Of a stretch of DNA of 64,000 bases, positions 24,679 to 33,740 are shown piece after piece (position 1 is the first letter of the stretch; each line of letters starts with the position of its first letter). The translations under genes were made by a program, and so were the position numbers. Origin of the DNA: Hyphomonadaceae bacterium (GTDB lineage: Bacteria; Pseudomonadota; Alphaproteobacteria; Caulobacterales; Hyphomonadaceae); contig JANSYM010000001.1 in assembly GCA_024742355.1 (NCBI GenBank), positions 248,001-312,000 of the forward strand, in the 5' to 3' direction. The notes beneath the pieces were generated by a model, which had not been told where the DNA came from, searched no databases, and was given only the letters and a program-made list of their open reading frames with translations.

Positions 24679-25206
24679 CTATTCCGCGCCGCGTTCCACC
24701 GACTGGGCGATGAGCTCACGGGCTTTTTCGACCCCTGACCAGCCTTCAACCTGGCTCCACTTGCCCTGTTCCAGGTCCTTATAGTGGGTAAAGAAGTGCG
24801 TGATCTTCTGGATCAGGATATCCGGCAGATCATGATAAGTCGCGATCTTGTCGTAATAGGCGGTGAGATTCGGATGCGGCACAGCGAGAATTTTCTCATC
24901 CGGTCCTTTGTCATCGGTCATCATCAGCACGCCGACAGGACGGGCGCGAACGACGCTGCCCGGGACCAGGGGACGATTGCCGACAACCATCACATCAATT
25001 GGGTCGCCATCGAGGCTGAGCGTGTGCGGTACGAATCCGTAATTACAGGGATAGCGCATCTCGGTGTAGAGATAGCGATCAACGAACATCGCGCCTGATG
25101 CCTTGTCGATTTCATATTTGATCGGATCGCCGCCGAGCGGCACTTCAACGATGACATTGATGTCATCGGGCGGGTTCTGACCCGAGATGATTTTAGAAAC
25201 GTCCAT
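24679..25206 (-). CDS. ppa: Inorganic pyrophosphatase (family I)
   Basis: 175 aa, usual length for a hexameric bacterial enzyme. The metal site DGDPIDV holds Asp66, Asp68 and Asp71, and the flanking EVPLGGDPIKYEIDK and RYPCNYGFVPHT blocks are conserved. It hydrolyses pyrophosphate and so pulls biosynthetic reactions forward. It is convergent with the carbonic anhydrase gene across a 17-nt gap. Confidence 0.97.
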   Translation of the reverse strand: MDVSKIISGQNPPDDINVIVEVPLGGDPIKYEIDKASGAMFVDRYLYTEMRYPCNYGFVPHTLSLDGDPIDVMVVGNRPLVPGSVVRARPVGVLMMTDDKGPDEKILAVPHPNLTAYYDKIATYHDLPDILIQKITHFFTHYKDLEQGKWSQVEGWSGVEKARELIAQSVERGAE

Positions 25207-25344
25207 GGGAGGAAGCCTTGTCTTATAGTCAATTGCCGAGCCCCGTGCAGGATCGCGGCCAAGCCGTCAAGCAGACATTTCGCCTTGGCCAACGCCATTT
25301 GCGGTGCTTTAGTCGAAACAGATTGAAGTGGCGTGAGTAGTAAG

Positions 25345-25971
25345 ATGAAAACACACAAAAAGTTGGCAATTCTAGCCGTATTGGCGGGAATGGTTTCGAC
25401 TCCGGTTTATGCTCAGGACCTGCGTTCGGCTTCGGAGGGCGTCGTGGCTTGCCAAAGTGTTGAAGACACTGCGGAACGCCTGGCCTGTTTCGAGGCGGCT
25501 GCGCAGCAGCTCTCCACGGCGCTGGCGATTCCTCAGCCGCAAATTGTTCAGGCGCCGACGGCGGCCTCTGCGACCGGAGCTGTCACGGCGCCCGTTCAAC
25601 AAGCAACAACCTCGACAACCACCACGGCCACAGCGCCGATTCAGCAGGCAGCGACCGAGACTGCAGAGCCCCCGAGCAATGGATCTATTCTGCCATCATG
25701 GCTTCCGCGGGTCAGTTTCGGGACCCAAAGAGACGTTGAACAAGAGCCGGATGAATTCGAAACTCGACTCACACGCATTCAGCGAAACAAGCTTGGTCGC
25801 CACTTCTTCACCACGGCCGAAGGGCATGTCTGGCGCCAAATCCGAGTTGAAGACGTCATAGCCCCGTCAACTTTGCCGTCGAATGTCATTCTCCGCAAAA
25901 ACTGGACAGGATCGATAAAGTTGAAGATCGTCGAAACTGATCGCACCTATACCGTTATGCGGGTGGAATAA
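25345..25971 (+). CDS. Hypothetical secreted protein
   Basis: 208 aa. Signal peptide (cleavage after VYA), an N-terminal segment with two Cys (VVACQSVEDTAERLACFE) of a kind common in small periplasmic proteins, then a low-complexity Thr/Ala/Gln linker (about residues 65-115). A C-terminal domain (FFTTAEGHVWRQIRVED...LRKNWTGSIKLKI) resembles SH3-like secreted domains seen in several alphaproteobacteria. An in-frame GTG at 25333 is an alternative start. Function unknown. Confidence 0.78.
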   Translation: MKTHKKLAILAVLAGMVSTPVYAQDLRSASEGVVACQSVEDTAERLACFEAAAQQLSTALAIPQPQIVQAPTAASATGAVTAPVQQATTSTTTTATAPIQQAATETAEPPSNGSILPSWLPRVSFGTQRDVEQEPDEFETRLTRIQRNKLGRHFFTTAEGHVWRQIRVEDVIAPSTLPSNVILRKNWTGSIKLKIVETDRTYTVMRVE

Positions 25972-25975
25972 GCGT

Positions 25976-26587
25976 CTAATCCGCCAGGCTGTAATTAAAG
26001 CTGACTGATATCCGCGGGTCTTCGGTCTGGCTGGGCATGACTTCGTGCCGCAGCCAGCTTTCCCACATCAGGACATCGCCTGCCTGGGGCGAGACATAGT
26101 GAAACCGGCGCGCCTCGTCTGGTGCGTCGGGTTTAAGCGGCGGCGCCGCCATCATCATGGGCAGGCGCGGATCTTCAAATTTGATCCGTCCGGCACCGTC
26201 TGGCACCGCGACATAGCACGTGCCCGAGATCACGCTATTCGGGTGGATATGCCCGCTATGATGCCCGCCCTCACCGAGAATGTTCACCCATAAGCTGTCG
26301 CATTTCAATCGCGCGGTGCCCAGGTCCCAGTGGAGGGCGGCAGCGAACGCCAACGCAAATTCGTCCAACTGGCTGACAAGATCGGAAAAGGCGGGTGCGC
26401 GTTGAGCCAAGTCGTCAAGAGACGCGTAGGACGTATAGCCCGGATACCCTTCGCGTTCACACCAGTCGTGGCCGGCGGTATCGCCGTCTTCGATCATCCA
26501 GCATGCCGATTCCAAGTCTTCAAGCAGAACCACGTTGGAGAGATTCTGACGCTGTATGCGGGTCGGGAAAAGTGTGGTGAGGGTCAT
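25976..26587 (-). CDS. Putative 2OG-Fe(II) oxygenase (TIGR02466-like)
   Basis: 203 aa. It begins LTTLFPTRIQRQNL, as this family does. Iron ligands are likely in the GGHHSGHIHPNS segment and His of WLRHEVMPS, with the Arg of DPRISVSFNY holding 2-oxoglutarate; DVLMWESWLRHEV is typical. The target of hydroxylation is unknown. Convergent with the preceding gene (4-nt gap). Confidence 0.8.
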   Translation of the reverse strand: MTLTTLFPTRIQRQNLSNVVLLEDLESACWMIEDGDTAGHDWCEREGYPGYTSYASLDDLAQRAPAFSDLVSQLDEFALAFAAALHWDLGTARLKCDSLWVNILGEGGHHSGHIHPNSVISGTCYVAVPDGAGRIKFEDPRLPMMMAAPPLKPDAPDEARRFHYVSPQAGDVLMWESWLRHEVMPSQTEDPRISVSFNYSLAD

Positions 26588-26742
26588 GTCTTCTCATACA
26601 ATGGCGCGTGCCGCTGGCAACCGGCAACGCGCCGCACGTCCCCTCCGATGTCAGCAGAGCGATGCCGAAGAATTTACTTTGCGGAACATGATTCTCTGTG
26701 TATTGAACGCTATACAAATCATTCAGAAATAAGAGGTGTGCG

Positions 26743-27204
26743 ATGCCCGAGACGAAACTCGTCGTGAACGGAGAGGAACGAACCGTAGACGTCGATCCAA
26801 GTACACCGTTGCTGTGGGTCCTGCGGGAACAATTGAAACTGAACGGGACCAAGTTCGGCTGCGGGATTGCACAATGCGGTGCCTGTACGGTGCATGTAGA
26901 CGGGACACCCGTGCGGTCCTGTTCAACCCCGGTGGCGGCCGCCGATGGCGCTGCCATTACCACGATTGAAGGTGTCGCCGGAGAAGATGGCACGCGCCAC
27001 GCTGTTCAGGCCGCCTGGGTCGAACACCAGGTGCCGCAATGCGGTTACTGCCAGTCCGGACAGATCATGTCAGCCGTGGCTCTGTTGCGCGACAATCCCG
27101 ATCCGACGGACGCGGACATTGATGCCGCGATGAGCGGAAATATCTGCCGCTGCGGGGCCTATGGTCGTATCCGCGCCGCTATCAAATCAGCCGCCCGCGC
27201 CTAG
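26743..27204 (+). CDS. [2Fe-2S] subunit of isoquinoline 1-oxidoreductase-like molybdoenzyme
   Basis: 153 aa. Plant-type cluster Cys40, Cys45, Cys48, Cys60 and helical-domain cluster Cys100, Cys103, Cys135, Cys137. This is the small electron-transfer subunit of the xanthine oxidase family; the partner is encoded 24 nt downstream. No FAD subunit is nearby, as in the two-subunit IorAB type. The electron acceptor is unknown. Confidence 0.92.
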   Translation: MPETKLVVNGEERTVDVDPSTPLLWVLREQLKLNGTKFGCGIAQCGACTVHVDGTPVRSCSTPVAAADGAAITTIEGVAGEDGTRHAVQAAWVEHQVPQCGYCQSGQIMSAVALLRDNPDPTDADIDAAMSGNICRCGAYGRIRAAIKSAARA

Positions 27205-27228
27205 AGCGCCGCTAAAGGAGATCGAGCC

Positions 27229-29430
27229 ATGGGAAAATGGACACGCAGAGGGTTTATCGCAGCCGGCGTCGTTTCTGGCGGCGCGCTGATGGTCGGCGTT
27301 GGCATTCGCGAAGGCCACCGCGCCCCAAAACTCGCCGAGATGATGACCGAAGAGGGTGAGACGCTGGTCAATGTCTGGGTCAAGCTTGATGCCGACAATA
27401 CCGTCACCGCCATCGTCCCGCACAGCGAAATGGGGCAGGGCGTGTTCACATCGATGACCCAGATGCTGGCCGATGAAATGGATGCTGACTGGGACAAGGT
27501 CACCTATGAACAGGCGCCGGCGCATGAAGGCTATGCCAATTATCCGCTTGGCCGTGAATTCCTGATGGGCGACGCCAAGGTGCCGGGCTTCGTTCAGGAC
27601 TCGCTGAATGGCGGCTTCCTGCGAATTGCCCAGTCCATGAGCCTGCAGATTACAGGCGGTAGTACCGCGGTTCGCTTTACCGGCATGGGCGGTATGCGTA
27701 TCGCGGGTGCCGCGGCGCGCGAGATGATCGTCAAGGCCGCCGCCAAGACCTGGAAAGTACCGGCGAAAGAGCTGCGCACCGAGAAGAGCCATGTCTATCA
27801 CGATGCCAGCGGGCGGTCGGAGCCTTATGCCGCGTTCGCCGAACTGGCGGGCACTTATTCACCGCCGACCCAGCCGAAACTGAAATCACCGGACGAATTC
27901 AAACTGATGGGCCAGCCCCTGAAGCGGTTCGACATTCCGTCCAAGACCGATGGTACGGCCGCGTTTGGGATCGATGTCGATTTGCCCGACATGAAGTATG
28001 CCGCGGTCATGGGCCCACCTGTTCTCGGCGCCGAGGTTCAGGGCGTCGACGAGACCTATGCCGCAGATATGCCTGGCGTCATCAAGATCCTGAACAAGGG
28101 AAATTTCGTTGCCGTCGTGGCGGATGGCTATTGGCAGGCCGAGAATGCCGTACGCCAGCTCGACGTCACCTGGACAAAAACCGGCGCAGAAAGCCTGAGC
28201 GGCGGTGATATCTATGCGATGCTTGGCGACGCCATTGATGCGGCCGATGGCAAGGGCAAGGAAGACGTCGCTGTCGGCAATGCCAGCCGGGCCGCCGAAA
28301 ACGCTGCAAGCGTCTATGAGGCCGAATACCGCGTGCCCTTCCTGGCCCATGCGGCGATGGAACCGATCAACGCCACTGCCTGGGTGCGTGACGACAAAGT
28401 CGATCTCTGGTCGGGACTGCAAAATCCACTGGCCGTGCGCGACGAGATTGCCGGCGCGCTGGACCTGAAGAAGCATGACGTGACCATCCACAATGTCATG
28501 CTGGGCGGCGGGTTTGGCCGTCGATCTGAACCCGATTATCCGCTGATGGCGGTCGAGATTGCGCGCGAGTTCGACCATCCGGTGAAAATGATCTGGTCGC
28601 GCGAGCAGGACACGCAGCAGGACTGGTATCGCCCCGCATCGGTGAGCCGGTTCCGGGCCGGGCTTGATGATGAGGGCATGCCGGTCTCGTGGGAAAACAT
28701 GTTCGTGCAAAAACATGATCCGCCTGAGGCCTCGCACATTCCCTACAAGATCGACAATCAGCTGATCCAGTTCACGACCGCCGATCACCATATGCGGTTC
28801 GGGCCGTGGCGGTCTGTCGATCACACGCAGCATGGCTTCTTTATCGAGAGCTTCATTGACGAGCTTGCCGATCAGGCGGGCCAGGACGGCTACACCTATC
28901 GGCGCAAGCTGGTTGAGCACGCGCCGCGCTATCTGGCCGTGCTGGACGCGGCCGCAGAGGCTGCGGGCTGGGGACGCGCGGTGCCGGACGGCCGCGGGCT
29001 CGGCATCGCCTTGGTCGATTCATTCGGCACCGTGGTCGCGCAAGTGGTCGAAGTCGATGTGACCGGGCCCGAGCCCAAGGTCGTGCATGTCTGGTGCGCC
29101 GCTGATCCGGGCTATGTGATGAATCCGGATGGCTTCACCGCCCAGATTGAGAGTGGCATCATTTATGGTCTCACCGCGGCCCTCTATGGCGACATCACAA
29201 TCGAAGAGGGCGCAGTGGTGCAGTCCAATTTCCACGACTATCCGATCCTGCGCATGCGCGATGCGCCAGAGATCACGGTGAAGCTGATCAATAGCGGCGC
29301 CAAGGTCGGGGGCGGCGGTGAGCCTGGCACGCCGCCGATCGCGCCAGCTTTGGCAAATGCGGTGTTCGCCGCAACCGGCGTGCGCGTGCGCAGTCAGCCG
29401 ATTGCGAATTTCCAGGAAGGGCTGAGCTAA
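27229..29430 (+). CDS. Molybdopterin-binding subunit of isoquinoline 1-oxidoreductase-like enzyme
   Basis: 733 aa. Twin-arginine signal (TRRGFIAAG, residues 5-13), so the folded heterodimer is probably exported carrying the small subunit. Repeated molybdopterin-binding blocks are visible (HSEMGQGVFTSMTQMLADEM; VMLGGGFGRRSEPDYP; FGPWRSVDHTQHGF), and GGGGEPGTPPIAPALANA holds the active-site Glu. Single-subunit large chain lengths near 730 match IorB. It hydroxylates N-heterocycles or aldehydes; the substrate is not predictable. Confidence 0.9.
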   Translation: MGKWTRRGFIAAGVVSGGALMVGVGIREGHRAPKLAEMMTEEGETLVNVWVKLDADNTVTAIVPHSEMGQGVFTSMTQMLADEMDADWDKVTYEQAPAHEGYANYPLGREFLMGDAKVPGFVQDSLNGGFLRIAQSMSLQITGGSTAVRFTGMGGMRIAGAAAREMIVKAAAKTWKVPAKELRTEKSHVYHDASGRSEPYAAFAELAGTYSPPTQPKLKSPDEFKLMGQPLKRFDIPSKTDGTAAFGIDVDLPDMKYAAVMGPPVLGAEVQGVDETYAADMPGVIKILNKGNFVAVVADGYWQAENAVRQLDVTWTKTGAESLSGGDIYAMLGDAIDAADGKGKEDVAVGNASRAAENAASVYEAEYRVPFLAHAAMEPINATAWVRDDKVDLWSGLQNPLAVRDEIAGALDLKKHDVTIHNVMLGGGFGRRSEPDYPLMAVEIAREFDHPVKMIWSREQDTQQDWYRPASVSRFRAGLDDEGMPVSWENMFVQKHDPPEASHIPYKIDNQLIQFTTADHHMRFGPWRSVDHTQHGFFIESFIDELADQAGQDGYTYRRKLVEHAPRYLAVLDAAAEAAGWGRAVPDGRGLGIALVDSFGTVVAQVVEVDVTGPEPKVVHVWCAADPGYVMNPDGFTAQIESGIIYGLTAALYGDITIEEGAVVQSNFHDYPILRMRDAPEITVKLINSGAKVGGGGEPGTPPIAPALANAVFAATGVRVRSQPIANFQEGLS

Positions 29431-29445
29431 CGCTCAGTCCTCGCC

Positions 29446-29880
29446 TTAAGCGAGCAACCAGAACGCCATCGCGGCGTTTGCCACCATCAACGTGAAATCA
29501 ATCACGAAGATGAGGAGCATGACGCCTTTGAACACGGGCCAAAGTCCGCCGCCGCGCCGGTTCTGCATCGCCATAGGGACGTTTCCGAAGAACTGGGATC
29601 CATGTGCCAGGGCGTTGAATATGAGCAGTGTCGCCCATTGCGTGTCGGCTTCGAACCCGCCGAAATTGAACACCAGCATGACATTGAAGGCCGACAAAGC
29701 GAGATTGAACCCGCCCATGAACCGGCCGGACTCGACCAGCGCCTCATAGGCCGAATTGTCCCGGTCCGCCTGGATCGGCACCATGACTTTGCCGAAAATC
29801 TTCCGGCGGCGATAGAATGCGTCAAAGGCCATGGCGAACCAGATGGCGTTGAGTGCCAGCAGGACGGTGAGTGCAGTCAT
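29446..29880 (-). CDS. Four-helix membrane protein, unknown function
   Basis: 144 aa with four predicted helices (about residues 1-20, 55-75, 83-100, 115-140) and a basic cytoplasmic loop (YRRRKIFGK). GGAGATAG precedes the start. It ends the minus-strand run PfpI-like (30386), 135-aa membrane protein (29950), this gene; the gap to its neighbour is 69 nt. I do not recognise the family. The context suggests it belongs to the TetR-controlled operon. Confidence 0.7.
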   Translation of the reverse strand: MTALTVLLALNAIWFAMAFDAFYRRRKIFGKVMVPIQADRDNSAYEALVESGRFMGGFNLALSAFNVMLVFNFGGFEADTQWATLLIFNALAHGSQFFGNVPMAMQNRRGGGLWPVFKGVMLLIFVIDFTLMVANAAMAFWLLA

Positions 29881-29949
29881 TTCTATCTCCGGGTCGCGGG
29901 CTCCGGCATCAGGCCCGTTCCTCGGATTACCGCACTGTGCGCTGAGATA

Positions 29950-30357
29950 TCAACGCTTGTACTCGACGTGACCTTTCCGGAAATAGGTTCGCAGCTCGAT
30001 CACATCGATGATGCCGCTGATCAGGGTCGTCGCGACGACATAGGAAATGAACCAGAAAAGCGGGGCGGCCAGGTCTTGCGTGGCAAGCTCGTAAATCAGG
30101 TAGGGTAGGATGAGCGCCCAATGAGCGTGACCGACCGGCCCCATCAATTTCGAGAAGGGCGAGCGCTTGTGAATCTGGCTGGCAATGATGCCAGAGAGTA
30201 TGCGGCCACCGAAAATGATCGCGCCCGGCAGAGTCTGGATGAAGATCAGCCCACCGATGATTTGCGGCAACGGATAGCAGGTCGCCCATAGCCTGATGGT
30301 CCAGGGCAATGTTCCCATCGCGTTGAACCAGACCCAGATGTCCTTGAAGATTGTCAT
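29950..30357 (-). CDS. Membrane protein, unknown function
   Basis: 135 aa, three to four hydrophobic segments (about residues 15-30, 38-60, 75-90, 98-118), ending in a basic tail (LRTYFRKGHVEYKR). The middle has GPVGHAHWALILPYLIYEL, with two His in a helix. It lies 28 nt downstream of the PfpI-like gene on the same strand, so probably cotranscribed. No known family is recognised. Confidence 0.68.
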   Translation of the reverse strand: MTIFKDIWVWFNAMGTLPWTIRLWATCYPLPQIIGGLIFIQTLPGAIIFGGRILSGIIASQIHKRSPFSKLMGPVGHAHWALILPYLIYELATQDLAAPLFWFISYVVATTLISGIIDVIELRTYFRKGHVEYKR

Positions 30358-30385
30358 GGCGGGCGCCTTTCCGGATGGTGTGCGA

Positions 30386-31054
30386 TCAGGCCGCGGCGAT
30401 CTGGCGAATGCGGTCGACCGGCATCACAGCCTCGGTCCCTGCGCGGGCCATGCTGAGTGTGGCTGCATCGGCAATCGTCGGATGACCGGTGCCGAAGGGT
30501 GGCGCGGGATTGTATTCGAGAATCAGTTCAATCACGCGCGCCATATCCTGTCCGGCGAGCTGGCCAGCGATGGTGAGCCCGATATCGACCCCGGCGGTGA
30601 CGCCGCCGCCTGTGCAGCGATTGCGGTCGATGACCACGCGCTCATGCACCGGCGTCGCGCCGAAAGCATCGAGCGTATCGATCACCGCCCAGTGGCTGGC
30701 CGCCTTGTAGCCTTTCAGCAGGCCAGCCTTGCCGAGCAAAAGCGACCCGGTGCAGACGGCGACAACCCAGCCGGCCGACTCGCCTTGCCTCGCGAGGAAT
30801 TCCATTGTCGCTTCATCTTCGAGAACATCGATGGAGGGTGTGCCACCACCAGGTACCAGGATGACATCTGGCGAAGTCGAGGCGGTTGCAAACGTGGCGT
30901 CGGCCATGATTGCCGCGCCGGAATCGGTTGGGTTGGCGCCGGCCTCTCGCGCCACAATCTCCGTTTTCGCACCCGGAATCTGTGCCAGCGGCTGCAAAGC
31001 ACCGATCAGGTCGAGCGTGGTGAAATCTGGGTAGATGAGGGATTGAATGAGCAT
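30386..31054 (-). CDS. DJ-1/PfpI-family protein
   Basis: 222 aa, class I amidotransferase-like fold. The nucleophile elbow AVCTGSLLLGKAGLL holds Cys101, and ILVPGGGTPS lies before it. This arrangement is typical of the isonitrile hydratase/transcription-factor-domain type of PfpI proteins, without a DNA-binding domain here. ATG 31054 has AGGAG upstream. It heads a probable operon with two membrane proteins and is divergent from a TetR gene. The enzymatic substrate is unknown. Confidence 0.85.
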   Translation of the reverse strand: MLIQSLIYPDFTTLDLIGALQPLAQIPGAKTEIVAREAGANPTDSGAAIMADATFATASTSPDVILVPGGGTPSIDVLEDEATMEFLARQGESAGWVVAVCTGSLLLGKAGLLKGYKAASHWAVIDTLDAFGATPVHERVVIDRNRCTGGGVTAGVDIGLTIAGQLAGQDMARVIELILEYNPAPPFGTGHPTIADAATLSMARAGTEAVMPVDRIRQIAAA

Positions 31055-31080
31055 AATGGACTCCTGGGGCTTGCAATTTC

Positions 31081-31136
31081 GTACCGTTTCGAACATTTTT
31101 AGTGGAGCGCGTCAACAATTAAATGCGAAGTGGTAC
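31081..31136. promoter_or_regulatory. Inverted half-sites flanking the PfpI/TetR divergent promoter
   Basis: GTACCGTTTCG (31081-31091) and CGAAGTGGTAC (31126-31136) are inverted copies matching in 9 of 11 positions. One lies 27 nt before the PfpI start and the other directly before the TetR start, which suits a dimeric regulator acting on both promoters. Confidence 0.45.
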
Positions 31137-31139
31137 ATA

Positions 31140-31751
31140 ATGCCTGATGTAAAGCGAAAACGCGGCCGCCCGGCAACGATCGATACACACGCGGCGATGC
31201 AGTCCCTGGTCGAGCTGTTCCGATCCAAGGGCTATGCCGCCGTCTCACTGGATGATCTGTCCGACGCGACGGGGCTCAGTCGCCCGAGCCTGTACCGCGC
31301 GTTTGGGAACAAGCTGTCCATGTATATCGGCGCGATGGATGCGTTTGGGGACCAGGTGGCTGAAACAGCCGTGCCTGCATTGCTCGCGCCAGGGAACCTG
31401 GAAAGCGCTTTGTCGAATTTCTACGCGGCCATGCTCTCAATCTATTATCGTGACAGCGAGGTCGCCCCAGGATGTCTGGTCTTTGGCACAGCACCGTCCA
31501 GCGCGGAGGAAGCCGAGATACAGGCGCGGCTCGAGTTTGGTGTCACCCAGCTTGATCAGGTCATGCGGGACCGGATTGCACGCGCTGCGCCCGGGCGGGA
31601 CAATGAGGCGATTGAGATGTCTGTCGACATTGCCGCAAACACGCTGATTGCGTTTTCCGCGCGTGCCAAATCAGGCGCGACCAAGACATCGCTTGAGCGC
31701 ATGGGCGCGCGCAGCGCCAGGGCGATTTGTGCATTGCTGGACCTGAGCTAG
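31140..31751 (+). CDS. TetR/AcrR-family regulator
   Basis: 203 aa. Begins with basic KRKRGRPATID, then helix-turn-helix LFRSKGYAAVSLDDLS plus GLSRPSLYRAFGNK, as in the GRP-type TetR subgroup. The C-terminal domain has SEVAPGCLVFGTAPS, common to regulators of redox-related genes. Start 31140 is the first ATG giving a normal N-terminus. Divergent from the PfpI-like operon. Confidence 0.88.
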   Translation: MPDVKRKRGRPATIDTHAAMQSLVELFRSKGYAAVSLDDLSDATGLSRPSLYRAFGNKLSMYIGAMDAFGDQVAETAVPALLAPGNLESALSNFYAAMLSIYYRDSEVAPGCLVFGTAPSSAEEAEIQARLEFGVTQLDQVMRDRIARAAPGRDNEAIEMSVDIAANTLIAFSARAKSGATKTSLERMGARSARAICALLDLS

Positions 31752-31786
31752 TCAGCCAGGATTCCGGTCATGCCAGGACCGGCAGC

Positions 31787-33190
31787 TTACATTTGCATCG
31801 TCCAGCCTTCGACGCCCATCGCTGCCTGACGGACAGCTTCGGACATGGTCGGGTGAGCGTGGCAGGTGCGGGCAATATCCTCTGACGAGGCGCCAAATTC
31901 CATCGCGATCGCGACCTCGTGGATCATCTCACCGACACCGACGCCGATCATGTGAGCGCCGAGGATCTTGTCGGTGCCTTCTTCGGCGAGGATCTTCACG
32001 AAACCGGTGGTCTCATGATTGGTCCGCGCGCGCGAATTGGCCATGAAGGGGAACTTGCCCTTCTTGTACTTGATGCCAGCCTCTTTCAGCTGCTCTTCAG
32101 TCTTACCGATCGTCGCGATTTCCGGCTTGGTGTAGACCACGCCAGGCACCAGGTCATAATCGACATGTCCGGCCTTGCCGGCAATCAGCTCTGCCACGGC
32201 GGCGCCATCATCCTCGGCCTTGTGGGCGAGCATCGGCCCGGCGATACAGTCGCCGATCGCCCAGACGCCGGGCGCGACCTTGAAATGGTCCGTGGTTTCG
32301 ATGACACCGCGCTTGTCGGTCTTGCCGCCGACACTTTCGAGGCCGAGACCTTCCGTGTACGGACGACGTCCAACGGCTACGATAACGATATCCGCATCGA
32401 GGGTTTCGCTGTCGCCGCCTTTTGCAGGTTCCATGGTCAGCTTTAGCTTGGTCTTGAGCTTGTCGAGACCGGTGACCTTGGTGCCAAGCTTGAAGGTCAG
32501 GCCTTGTTTCTTGAACGTGCGCTGGGCCTCTTTGACGATTTCATTGTCGGTGCCCGGCAGGATGCGATCGAGATACTCGATCACCGTGACCTCAGAGCCC
32601 AGGCGCGACCAGACGCAGCCCATTTCCAGGCCGATGACGCCTGCGCCAATCAAGACCAGTTTCTTTGGGATAGCGTTCAGGCTGAGCGCGCCCGTATTGG
32701 TGACCACGCGCTCCTCATCAACTTCAATGCCCGGGAGCGTGGACGGTTCAGAGCCCGTCGCAATGACAATATTCTTGGCGCTCAGCATCTGCTTCTTGCC
32801 GTCAGGGCCGGTGACTTCTACCTGGCCCGGGCCCTTGATTTCGCCCTTGCCGTGAATGTGGTCGACCTTGTTCTTCTTCAGCAGGAAGGCAACGCCTTTG
32901 GTCAGGCCGTCCACTGCCTCGGCTTTCTGCGCCATCATCTGGTCGAGATCGACACCCAGCTTGCCGGTCGTGATGCCCATTGTGGCAAAGTCATTCTTGG
33001 CGGCGTCGAAATATTCTGACGCATGCAGTAGCGCCTTGGACGGGATACAGCCCACATTCAGGCACGTGCCGCCAAGTGTATCGCGCATTTCAATACAGGC
33101 CGCTTTCAGCCCCAATTGTCCTGCTCGGATTGCGCAATTATAGCCGCCGGGGCCACCGCCGATGATGACGACGTCATAGGTCTCTGCCAT
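31787..33190 (-). CDS. lpdA: Dihydrolipoyl dehydrogenase
   Basis: 467 aa. FAD loop GGGPGG (11-16) and the redox disulfide GGTCLNVGCIPSK with Cys43 and Cys48. NAD domain GAGVIGLEMGCVW, and the C-terminal interface HAHPTMSE with the catalytic His of the partner subunit. It reoxidises the lipoyl arm of 2-oxoacid dehydrogenase complexes and the glycine cleavage system. No E1/E2 genes are adjacent. The short spacer to tetR contains a CCGGTC/GACCGG hairpin. Confidence 0.97.
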   Translation of the reverse strand: MAETYDVVIIGGGPGGYNCAIRAGQLGLKAACIEMRDTLGGTCLNVGCIPSKALLHASEYFDAAKNDFATMGITTGKLGVDLDQMMAQKAEAVDGLTKGVAFLLKKNKVDHIHGKGEIKGPGQVEVTGPDGKKQMLSAKNIVIATGSEPSTLPGIEVDEERVVTNTGALSLNAIPKKLVLIGAGVIGLEMGCVWSRLGSEVTVIEYLDRILPGTDNEIVKEAQRTFKKQGLTFKLGTKVTGLDKLKTKLKLTMEPAKGGDSETLDADIVIVAVGRRPYTEGLGLESVGGKTDKRGVIETTDHFKVAPGVWAIGDCIAGPMLAHKAEDDGAAVAELIAGKAGHVDYDLVPGVVYTKPEIATIGKTEEQLKEAGIKYKKGKFPFMANSRARTNHETTGFVKILAEEGTDKILGAHMIGVGVGEMIHEVAIAMEFGASSEDIARTCHAHPTMSEAVRQAAMGVEGWTMQM

Positions 33191-33274
33191 GGGAATTCTT
33201 TGCCTGTTTCAGCTCACCAATTGATGTGGCGGCAACCTAGTGCGGCTTGCGGCAAATGCAATCGAAGAAACGCC

Positions 33275-33637
33275 TCAGGCGCGACGTAATGTCAGTATCA
33301 GAACCGAAAGCGCGATCGCACCGAGCCCGAACAGGACTTCGTCCATCCAAAGTCCGGAATCCGCGCCCGATACCGCCATCAGGCCGCCGAGCAGGATAAA
33401 CAGGATGGACCCCACGGTGGAAACGGTCGCACCAAAACGCGTGCCGAGCAGAACCATGAGACCGCCAAGGGTCATCACAAAGGTGCTGACGACGCGAATA
33501 ATTCCCGTGGGAGGCTCAAACAGCGCACTTGCGATATCGCCGCCGCGGCTCGTGAAAGCGAGAATCGCTTCCAGTGCGCCCCAGGCGAGCCACGCGCCCA
33601 AACCGAGCATGACCAATCCAGCCACTCGTCTCAACAT
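33275..33637 (-). CDS. Small membrane protein, unknown function
   Basis: 120 aa with four hydrophobic segments, beginning RRVAGLVMLGLGAWLAWGAL. Glycine-rich helices and a TMS pattern like small DUF-type integral membrane proteins; no family recognised. Same strand as lpdA upstream of it in genomic order, but 84 nt apart; a GGAGGAGACC-type site precedes the start. Confidence 0.65.
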   Translation of the reverse strand: MLRRVAGLVMLGLGAWLAWGALEAILAFTSRGGDIASALFEPPTGIIRVVSTFVMTLGGLMVLLGTRFGATVSTVGSILFILLGGLMAVSGADSGLWMDEVLFGLGAIALSVLILTLRRA

Positions 33638-33740
33638 TTAAGGTCTCCTCCCAGAGATTTGTCTTTGTGACGGATTTGACAGGGATTTGCAAACAAAGGG
33701 AAAAATCGCGCAGGCGTTTTGCGGGCGGCTTTGTGGCGGT

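Noticed and set aside
30296-31102. 268-aa plus-strand frame
   Set aside because: Antisense to the PfpI-like gene, which carries the Cys nucleophile elbow and a good ribosome site.
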